Assembly: GCF_020536995.1 (NCBI RefSeq)
Contig: NC_068362.1
Location: 1,886,826-1,950,825, forward strand
Origin: Dreissena polymorpha
Taxonomy: Eukaryota; Mollusca; Bivalvia; Myida; Dreissenidae
Direction: 5' to 3'
DNA length: 64,000 nt
Part shown: positions 55,438 to 64,000 of the stretch, in pieces
How the letters are laid out: each line of letters opens with the position of its first letter
How positions within the stretch are numbered: position 1 is the stretch's first letter
Notes under the pieces: model-generated
Databases searched by the model: none
Seen by the model: only the letters and a program-made list of their open reading frames with translations
Told to the model about the DNA's origin: nothing
Position numbers and translations under genes: made by a program

Positions 55438-56497
55438 TTTTACATGAAACGACTCATTTGTTCACCATCGTAAAGACCAACAAGCGTTCTTGAAGACTGG
55501 TTTTGCTGGTCTCAATGAGGATCAGAAATGATATATATGTTAAAATTCAATACACGCTTTTATTTTGGTTCAATATAAGTCAACTCAAGACGTTTTATTT
55601 GTATATATTAGTGGTGATACAAGTTAAAATAAAGTCTGTTTCTTGTAGATATGGGCCCTGTTTTGTATATGATCGTTCGACAAATGTTAGTAACGACCGA
55701 AATTTTAGTGAAATAGAAAACGACATTTATGATCAATATATTCATAAACGAATGTTATGTGAAAGTGTGTCTTACGATGTTGAATAACACGGATTCATTA
55801 TTGAACTAAGAAAAATATCTTATATCAATACATACACAGTTTTAAGAAAAAACTTAAATACATTTGAAAAAGTGCGTCTAACGATATAAAATGCGTATTT
55901 AAGACAAAGACGGAAAGAACCGTAACTTAGACATTTAAATACACAGTGACACTATAGACATACGGGTATTCGAAAAAGCTACGTATACGACACAGATTGT
56001 ACAACCTGAAATGTGTATGTAAAATATACATAAATCACTAAAATGTATTGCAATCACAACCAGTGTTTGGTCCTGCGCTGTCTGTCACACATTTAATTCA
56101 GTATACAAATTGCCTATAGCTATAAACTAATGCAAGTTTGTTTCACAACAATTAAGCACGAAATGAAGAATTGTATATAAAAAATGAAGCACAATAAAAG
56201 TTGTGGATATTGAGTACATGTGTGTGATATTTAAAAATGGGTTGCCAAGTTGAGTGCATGTATTTTTCCAACTTTATTGTTATTTTCGAAATGCTTACAC
56301 GCAATTGAATTTGGTTCATACTTTAGAGCACTTGCAAATATAATATATGTCTTTAAGGTAATTACCTAAATCTTCTTACAGAGTTTACAACCACACGTAA
56401 CAATAATAAATGCAAAAACAAGAATCAGATCTACAGCAGTTAGAAAGGGAGTGGGGCCTAATGTGGGCGAAATTAACCGGATGGGCGGAGTTTAAAG
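55438..56497. other. Intergenic, nothing recognised
   Basis: AT-rich; contains only the probable annexin 3' UTR at its right end. Confidence 0.5.
56273..56278 (-). terminator. Annexin poly(A) signal candidate
   Basis: AATAAA on the minus strand, about 220 bases after the stop codon. Confidence 0.45.
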
Positions 56498-56641
56498 TTA
56501 GCTGCTCTTGCTGACGTAACGCCCCTCGATGAGTGACAGCAGCGTGCGCTTGTAGTAGCCGGAGCATTCGTTTCTCACGGTGTCTTCCAGGGGCGTGCCA
56601 TACTTTTTGGCAAACTTTTTTTTGATTTCCTTCAAATCCTC
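56498..56641 (-). CDS. Annexin terminal exon, repeat 4 end
   Basis: 144 bases including TAA at 56498-56500; acceptor GTTTCAG|GAG. EDLKEIKKKFAKKYGTPLED, TVRNECSGYYKRTLLSLIEG, then RYVSKSS. A short, polar C-terminus. Confidence 0.93.
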   Translation of the reverse strand, partial: EDLKEIKKKFAKKYGTPLEDTVRNECSGYYKRTLLSLIEGRYVSKSS

Positions 56642-59600
56642 CTGAAACCGATTTCAGATGTTTTAATACGTTTGTGTTATTCCTACAGAAACGTTGTAAT
56701 ACTTGGTCACATAATCAAAAATTCCTGAAATATTAGGTCTTATATATGGTAATTCGAGAGGCCATATGTCCGTCGACATTAAAAAAAACGAGCGAGCATA
56801 TTTCCCTCTATGCTTACACTATCGTGAGGACATCTCTCCGACTATGCTACAACTATCAGGATGTCAAATGTCCGTCGATGCTACAAATTTCGAGAGGATC
56901 TGAGCCTGGCCCCATCTGCACTCACCTCTGATCTGGAGACAATAATTCCGATCAGCTCGCTGTCCTTGGTGCCCCAGACCCCCGTGGTGGTGTTGTACAG
57001 CCAGTCGGCGAAGAACTGCTGCTTGTCCTGGGCTATCCCCACTGTTAAAGAGAAGAACAGCGTTCAACGAGTGGCCGAGACCTGATAGACATCGCTAATT
57101 AGAAGTTTGCTTTGGTGTCGTGTTGATATTTTGGTGTAGTTGAAATGGAATCCGGTGTCAATTGTAAAACTTGTTCAATACAATACTTCTCAATAAACAA
57201 GAAATATTGCTTATCCAACATCTCAATGATTTCATAGATGGAAACTCGAGCTAGATGTCGTGTTCACTTGTGCTTTACACACCTACCAGCCCGTACACTG
57301 CCACGTCCATGTAAATGGCGGACTACTTTTTTTGGTTAAGACTTGAATACGACTTGACTCGGTAAAATGCTCTAAAATTTCAATATACTGCATACATGGT
57401 ATAAACATTTCAAATCCAATATACCGTATAATGATATCAGCTGTATATTATCACCCAATAACCCGTTTCTGCTTTCTAACTAAATGCAAATAAATCGCCA
57501 ACCTGAACGCGCTTGCCCCATGGCATTACGTGAATACATTGCCTCATTCAATCAGTTCAAGGACGGGAGGGTCAGGTTATTTTGAAACGTATTTATATTA
57601 AAATATGACGTATTTGTTTGTTTAAGATGGAATATATCAATAAAATATGAATACAAGTATTGGAATACATGGTTCAAATGAAACCGGTGAGTTGTCATTG
57701 TACAATGTAGCTGTTTTTAATAATGTAGAATGTACTCGAATAACACGATGTTTTAAATTCAGTGTTTTTGTTGAAAAAATGACGAATAGAGAACAGTGTC
57801 AGTGGCTAAAAAGAGCGTTAAATCTTATGAATGTGGTGCATTGTTCTTTCACTTTTCGACGGAAATTGAAGTAGATTTTAAGGGATAATTTCTTTGATAA
57901 ATAGGTCGTTTCTTTGTTAGATGATCAACGAATGAATATCCACACAGAATAGTCTGCTTACATCAACTGTTGTCATATTGGAAAGAAGGATAGCGATGAG
58001 CAAATTTAATGTATTTTGTATGCCGCGTGTAGATTTTCAACTCATCATGGAAGCAAACATAACTTGATAACAAAAATCCATAAAAAAACTATGGTGAGTA
58101 GAGCACGAGCTAGTAAAGGGTTGACTTGTCATTCAGTTAAACCTTAAAGTGTGTCGGAAAAGGAGTTGATGAAAAGTTGTTTCTAGCAATATCTATGGTG
58201 ATAAGGGCTTCATCATGCTTGACGTTGTGGTACACATTTTGTAACTTGAAAACGCCATCCATCTTTGCTTTTGGTATCGAAGGAAAACTTAGTCAATGAA
58301 AAACGTACGTGGATTTATAGCAAGGTTCTTCTTTAATTGTGAAATTTCAACTAAAAATCGCCTCCTGTCATAACTCACTTTGGACGTCGAGAATTACAAA
58401 CTCCAGTTTTGGGGTCATATTTGAAAAACTTTTAGCTGTTTTGGACATTCTTGGGGGATTTTTTATCAAATAAACGGTGTTTAATCATAGATGGACGCTT
58501 CCTGCTGGCAACCACAACGACATATGTTTGCATTGTGTGATCTTTCATGCTGGTGCATAGTGTAATTCAATACACCTTTGAAATCATCGTGGAATACCTT
58601 TTCTTTCTTATATATATAAGGACCTGTGTATGGTATTTTGCTTTAAAATTGGTTAAACAATAATTTAAGTTTGAACGAAACCTTCTTTTTTATACCTGAG
58701 CGTGTAACATTTAGAATGCGGATTATATTATATTCGAGGCATAAAGCGATATTTTGTCTTGTTACTCTGCTTTTGCATTTAATTGCTGAGGACTTATTCG
58801 CGCGGCGTAACCGGGAAAGATCACAAATAATGTGTATATTACTCCGTATGGTTTAATTCATTCAATTGAATCTGTTTGCCTATTGCTTTTTAAAATTAAA
58901 CGGTAATACTTTGATTGTCTAACCACAGATTTTTTCTTCTCAAAAAGGCTCAGCAAGCCTCGCCGTGAAAATCTTTCTTCAACTCATCGGATACATTCAA
59001 TTTCTCAATGGCACTAACAAATTATTATTTTATAAGTGTTCATTGGATGTGCTAGCAGATCCACAGAGGCGCTTACCAATGGCCAGGTATCCCTCTTGGA
59101 GGGTGCCGCTCATTTCGGATTTGATGTCATCTTCAATAGTGTTACCCTCTCGCAGCTCCTGGTATTTTTTGAAGACAAGCCGCAAATGATCGAAGCTCGA
59201 AACACCCAGTACAGCGTTGAATGCGCATTCATCCGTGCCTAGAGATTGCACTCCGGCCTGAAAACAGGAACCAAAATGGCGATTGGTGGAAACATGAAAG
59301 TATACCATAAAGTTCTCTAGTCAAGAGTAAAAGTGTATCAGAGAATCATGCATACCCTGTTTATTTTTTATCCTACAGCTTAAATATTTTGTAGAAGCAA
59401 AATCTGCGTGTCATGTAAACTTGTGCTTTACATGCCTACCAGGCGTTACACGTCTACTTCGCGGATTACTTTTAAGGCCCGTCACTTCCGTTTTAAGTTC
59501 AACTGAGACTTGTAGACTATTTAACTCGTTAAATGTATCAAAATCCTAAATCACTTGTTCTAAAAGCCCCAGTTCGCGGATTGGATCGTTATTTTGCATA

Positions 59601-62600
59601 TAAATCGTATAGCGAGAAATAAACTTTACATAAATTTATTGAAATATATTTTTTCGAGGTTGACATCGAAAACGTCAAAATCGGTTTTGAATCGATTAAA
59701 TAAAATATAAATGATCATAAATACATGCGATAGGCGAAAATCATTGCAGCGTCGAGAGTTATGCAAATTATATCTATATTTAGCTTTCGCTAAATATTAT
59801 TAGCATATGGAAGATAAATACATAGATTTTGCGAAAACGTAGCGTTGCAACTCAGTTTCCGTCTGTAACAGATGTATTTGCATTTTTTCTTACCTTCTCT
59901 CAGCTAAATTCGCCCGTATCCGCAATTGTGTTTGAATTAACGTGTCGAATCATGAATATTAATTAGGTCGTTTTCGTGCATTAACGAACTCGACCCCAAA
60001 CTAAAAATCGCTATATTATTTGTTTTCAACCGATTTCAACCGGATTTTCAGTGATATCCTCAATAAAAAACACGTTTCTCCGGATTCTGCCCATATATAT
60101 AGATATGAACGGGGACTTTTAAGTTCAATATATACATGAACTGAATGAATACATTTAAAATCAGTGTAACGTTTAGACAATCTCAGGTAATTTGTTTATT
60201 TAACAATCACCATTTATTCTTAATATTTCGATTCAAAGCATCAATCGTTCAATCCTTTATTTAATCTCCCCTCTGAATAAAGATTCTGTATACTTTAATT
60301 CGAATGGCATACTAACAATACTTCGCATGTTATAAGATCAATGAGTATACAAGTATACATACTTAGTACAAATCTGAATCCGTCAAGCAAAATGCTCATC
60401 CCTTCGTGTTTATAAGTAAATACAGCAACGTGGAATTTTGAAAAAAGTGAAGTTAGGTTAATTTGTTGATAACGCATGGGTATATATTAATGCATGTTTG
60501 AGATGTTCGACTGTTATTTAATTATATAAAATAACAGTTTTTATTTATCTTATTTTTTAAATTTATATTGTATTTATGTTACAGCAGACAAACAATAGAT
60601 AATCATCGTTTTATACTTTGATCGTAGTTAATCATAATAAATCATAGACATGATATTTTTTATACTTGTATTACCCATCTTACGCCTCTTCACACCTATT
60701 TGAACGGTGTATTGAATTTCTAAATGTGGGACAATCGGGACGACACCATTCACCCTTAGACGATAATACACGGCTTAGCCGGGCCGGACAGTGATAATCG
60801 GCCCGCAGGGAGCATAACGGCCCGAGGGCTTTAGAAACTAGACGAAAATAAACATGGTGATTTTAATCCAAACGAAGACTTTTGTGAGTAGATCTAGGGC
60901 ATTAGCCCGTAGATGTTTGACTTTATATGCCAGTTAGTAGTACAGGACTTAAAAGAAGAATTGAAGAGAGTTGTATATGTAGACTAAAATTTACAATAGC
61001 GGCGGGTTAAATATTGCTTGACATTGAGCTACACATTTTGTAAGTTTAACACGGCAACCATCTTTGTATTTTTCTTTGGCGAAGCAAGAATTTAAGTTTG
61101 AACAAAACCTCTTTCTTCTACTTGATTGTGTATTATTTGGCATTGCTGATTAAATTTGAATCGAGGCATAACGCTATATTTGTCTTGTTACTCTGCTTTT
61201 GCAAGGAATTGTTGAGGAATATTTCTCAATGCGTCATCGGGAAAGATCCCAAATTAATTTGATAAGCAATGTGCGATTCAGTTAATTTAATCTGTTTGGC
61301 TTTTGATTGTAACAATTAAACGCTGATATTTTAATTGTCTTACCAAAAACGTTTTAAATATTGTAGGATAAATCGAATACCATGTTGGTTTCAGTGTGTA
61401 CTTATGTTATCTTCAACTCGTTGAATAAATTCAAGTACGAAATGACACTAACAAAGTATTCTCTATCGTCCTCATGAAGACTTTAGTAATTCTTGTTAAG
61501 ATTTAATTCTTCACAAAGAAGATTTATTTTGACCGTAGCAAATAAATCATCCAACTTAAAAAAATCTTAAATGGTATTAAACACATCTCAATAAGTAAGG
61601 TATTCGTAAACGACTCTCAGGAAACGCGACAACTATATATAATTGAAGACGCAATTTTCATTATATACATAGATGGTGACGTCACTACGTTATTGTCACC
61701 TCTAAGACGCATCACATTCCCCTGGTTTGGGGTATTATGCTTCCGCCAAAGTAGTTCTACGTAGAAATGAAAATGTTAATAATGAAAGAAAAATCGTTTT
61801 TTATTGTGTGTTTAAAACGGAATGTTTTTTAAAGAAATGTTATTTAATTATGTTTAAATGTGATTTTGAATCTCTATTAAGACAAATAGCGATTATCAGA
61901 AGCACGATTTCCTGACCTACTTTCGCTTCCACGTTTCACTCGTAAAAGAAGTGCTACCCACAATTCCGTTCGCGTTAGTACACAGGTCAGTAAAACCGGT
62001 GTGTACATAATCTGAACACGCAATTTTTCTTGGCAGGCGAGCACGAGTCCAAATCCACTATTTGTCGGAAGAGTGGCAATTGAACCCGACTACTCTATGT
62101 AAAATCGCGTGCGCCAACCACTGCACAAACCTGGCAGTCTTAAGTCGCCTGATGGTAAGTTTTCTTACTTCAATAAGTTTCTGTGCCTCTTCATAAGCGA
62201 GATGTTCGTCCGCTTTGGACTCTTGGCGCGCGCCGGTAACCACCGAGTACATCATCCGGGCAAAGTAGCCGCTGGTGTCACCCTGAATGTCGTCGTTCAA
62301 ATCCGCGTCATACACTGTAACGTTACAACATGGCGGCAGATTAGTTTGGATTAATGGAAGTCTATATATTATACACATTACGTATACATATTTTCATATT
62401 AAAAACTTGGAAAACAAAAAATAGCGCAAACGAGCGTCAGTATATGTATGCCATGCACATCATGCTAATTCTAGCTATTTCGTTTTGATTAAAAGTAAGT
62501 CCATGTTCGTGTGGTGTTGTTCGGTGGAGACCCTACCAACATACCAAGCTAACTCGCCTGAGGATTAGCTCTTTCAGTGCTGGAACCGAATTTTGAAGGA

Positions 62601-63799
62601 CTTCGCAAACCGCTTGGATCCGGATGAGACGCCACAGAACGTGGCGTCTCATCAGGATCCAAACTGTCTGCTATTCTGATAGTATTCTTTGAAAAATAAT
62701 CGAAGAAAATGCTAATTTTAGAAATTCAGCAGACGACATTTTAGCAGACGACAAATTTCCCAGCAGGCAAAGGATTAAAACAGGGTCGCCTGAGTGAGAG
62801 GCCCGTGTGCAAACACTGCGCTAACCGGACAGCCGAAGTCAGTATTTTTTTTATCCGACAGCTAAATGATATTACATGTGTACTATTGGTGTCATGTAAT
62901 CTTGTGCTTTCCATGCCTATAAGCCTTATCACCTCATACTTCATGCTCATAGCGGACTACTTTTTCGGGCCTTTCACAACACTGGTATTATTTTATTATA
63001 ATTATCCGTCCTAAACACACAAAAACGCCATATTTTAATGCAATAGCGTTTCGAAATGCTCAGAAACTCAAGTCCTTGAACTGAATGAATAATGCAATGC
63101 AGTGACGTAATGTAAGAAGGCAATCGCGATAAATTTAGCGATCTGTTGTACATTCAGTTAAAATGTAATATCGTCTTCAAGTCTAACAAGGGAAAGGCCT
63201 AATAGATTATACGCTATGTACATGAAGTAGCAGTGTAAAGGCTAGTAGACATGTAAAGCACAAGTTTACACCACAGCCGCGTTTCATTATAATCATTCAG
63301 TCAGCTGAATGATAAAAATAGAATACTATATTAGTGGCTTTGTGTGATTGCATTTATTCGACTCGTCTCAGAAAGGCAAGCCTCGCCGTGTATTTTTTTG
63401 CCTCAACTGGTCGGATAAAGTAAAGTACAGGTTGACACCAACATATTATTCTCTATATATTTAGGCGTGTCGTGAGCATAATGCAAGTGCATCAAGTGTC
63501 GTACCATCGTTCCGCCCATAATGGGCATAAACTTTGAACAAACATAAAATACCATACGAGCGGCATGTGTCATCAAGGAATAGCACATGCAGGCTGAACA
63601 AAATTCATCGGTGCGACCCTATAGCCCAAACAATAAGCCCAGTTTTCCAACGATACGACTCAATGTGTTGTTGCTTTTTTTTTCAGAAGAAAAAACTACG
63701 GTTCTTACTCCTCTTGTATGCGGCTTTGATCTCAAGGATTTCCTTGTTGGATCGCGAGCACAGGACACCGATCAGCATCGTCTCATTGGTGCCAGCACC
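56498..63799 (-). CDS. Annexin family protein, 3' part of gene (repeats 2-4)
   Basis: Annexins bind acidic phospholipid membranes in a calcium-dependent way through four 70-residue repeats. Five exons are present on the minus strand: 63709-63799, 62169-62314, 59077-59257, 56926-57041 and 56498-56641, all joining in phase with GT/AG ends. Repeat 2 has GAGTNETMLIGVLCSRSNKE with DIQGDTSG after it; repeat 3 has SLGTDECAFNAVLG with IKSEMSGTLQEGYLAI; repeat 4 has GVWGTKDSELIGIIVSRSE with VRNECSGYYKRTLLSLI. Each repeat keeps the GT-[DE] loop and the distal acidic residue that together form a type II calcium site, so calcium binding is likely kept. The N-terminus and repeat 1 lie beyond the right edge; the subfamily cannot be told. 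Confidence 0.93.
56926..57041 (-). CDS. Annexin exon, repeat 4 start
   Basis: 116 bases; acceptor TTAACAG|TG, donor GAG|GTGAG. AQDKQQFFADWLYNTTTGVW then GTKDSELIGIIVSRSE. Confidence 0.93.
57266..57380. repeat. Annexin intron module D, copy 1
   Basis: CTTGTGCTTTACACACCTAC, then GCGGACTACTTTTTTTGG. Similar blocks at 59420-59530 and 62900-62990. Confidence 0.6.
58140..59040. repeat. Annexin intron module A, copy 1
   Basis: Shares AATTTAAGTTTGAAC, CGAGGCATAA.GC.ATATTT, CTTGTTACTCTGCTTTTGCA, GGGAAAGATC and the AATTGTCT block with 61010-61470, in the same order. The end AGGC..AGCAAGCCTCGCCGTG recurs at 63375-63390. Confidence 0.7.
59077..59257 (-). CDS. Annexin exon, repeat 3
   Basis: 181 bases; acceptor TTTTCAG|GCC, donor ATTG|GTAAGC. 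AGVQSLGTDECAFNAVLGVS and IEDDIKSEMSGTLQEGYLAI. The loop is SLGTDE where many annexins have KWGTDE. Confidence 0.93.
59420..59530. repeat. Annexin intron module D, copy 2
   Basis: CTTGTGCTTTACATGCCTAC, CGCGGATTACTTTTAAGG. Confidence 0.6.
59531..61009. other. Annexin intron, nothing recognised
   Basis: AT-rich; no splice-flanked coding segment seen. Confidence 0.45.
61010..61470. repeat. Annexin intron module A, copy 2
   Basis: Same ordered blocks as 58140-59040 in the same orientation, but no annexin exon follows it within the next 650 bases. Confidence 0.7.
62169..62314 (-). CDS. Annexin exon, repeat 2 end and linker
   Basis: 146 bases; acceptor GTTACAG|TG, donor GAA|GTAAG. YDADLNDDIQGDTSGYFARM, MYSVVTGARQESKADEHL, then YEEAQKLIE. 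Long linker between repeats 2 and 3, as in all annexins. Confidence 0.92.
62574..62690 (+). mobile_element. Palindromic MITE, copy 2
   Basis: GATGAGACGCCACAGAACGT and GGCGTCTCATCAGGATCCAA form a near-perfect hairpin; flank CTTTCAGTGCTGGAACCGAA matches the inverse of the 17262-17362 copy. In an annexin intron. Confidence 0.75.
62900..62990. repeat. Annexin intron module D, copy 3
   Basis: CTTGTGCTTTCCATGCCTAT, AGCGGACTACTTTTTCGGGC. Confidence 0.6.
63355..63460. repeat. Annexin intron module A, end fragment
   Basis: GGCAAGCCTCGCCGTG, CTCAACTGGTCGGATAAA, ACACCAACATATTATTCTC, corresponding to 58945-59035 (AGCAAGCCTCGCCGTG ... CAACTCATCGGATACATTCA). Confidence 0.6.
63709..63799 (-). CDS. Annexin exon, repeat 2 start
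   Basis: 91 bases; acceptor TTCCACAG|GGT, donor AGGA|GTAAG. GAGTNETMLIGVLCSRSNKE then ILEIKAAYKR. Calcium loop GAGTNE is canonical. Confidence 0.92.
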
Positions 63800-64000
63800 C
63801 TGTGGAAAAGCATCTATTTAAAATCGCAAAAATTGAATGCTCAAGCTCGGTCATATACCAATGGCAAAATAAAACAGTATAAAAATACATTTAAAAAAAG
63901 CTCTATCAACAACTGATTCATGATTTCTGAAAGTTACCTATTTGTGACCACGTGGACCAAGGAAATGATATGAGTAGGTTACGTTGGTAGTGGTAGTGGT

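Overview
This window looks like nuclear DNA of a bivalve mollusc. It is AT-rich, its genes are split by long introns, and the introns are full of short palindromic repeats, tRNA-like SINE sequence and elements built on runs of GGTCAAGGTCA. A snapback repeat built on AGGCTAATC recurs about a dozen times. From memory this resembles repeats of dreissenid mussels (zebra/quagga), so Dreissena or a close relative is my best guess, but I could not check it.

Layout. Positions 1-3529 are AT-rich with no gene seen. About 3530-17160 is a 13.6 kb array of strongly diverged copies of one unit of roughly 1-2 kb, broken by a few small transposons and ended by a 100-base assembly gap (17161-17260). Positions 17812-34759 hold the 5' part of a minus-strand gene, the orthologue of CPLANE1 (JBTS17/C5orf42), with nine clean coding exons and a tenth full of frame breaks. 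About 34.76-35.4 kb is a divergent promoter region. LRRC42 runs on the plus strand from there to 52151 in six coding exons; its first intron holds a nearly whole non-LTR retrotransposon. Positions 52.2-56.5 kb are intergenic with small transposons. From 56498 to the right edge lie five 3' exons of a minus-strand annexin gene, covering annexin repeats 2-4; its start is outside the window.

How the genes relate. CPLANE1 (ciliogenesis and planar polarity effector, transition zone) and LRRC42 (little-known leucine-rich-repeat protein) are head to head and probably share a bidirectional promoter that has a YY1-like site and a perfect palindrome of two CRE half-sites. Annexin is an ordinary calcium/phospholipid-binding protein with no evident link to the other two. 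No bacterial, viral or capsid-bearing element was recognised.

Most interesting: several unrelated repeat families carry the same composite of nuclear-receptor recognition sequences (a perfect ERE palindrome, an ERR/FTZ-F1 extended half-site and a perfect DR1); CPLANE1 looks broken or mis-assembled just beside the gap; and a 631-bp hAT-like foldback element with a perfect 8-bp target duplication sits in the CPLANE1 5'-UTR intron.
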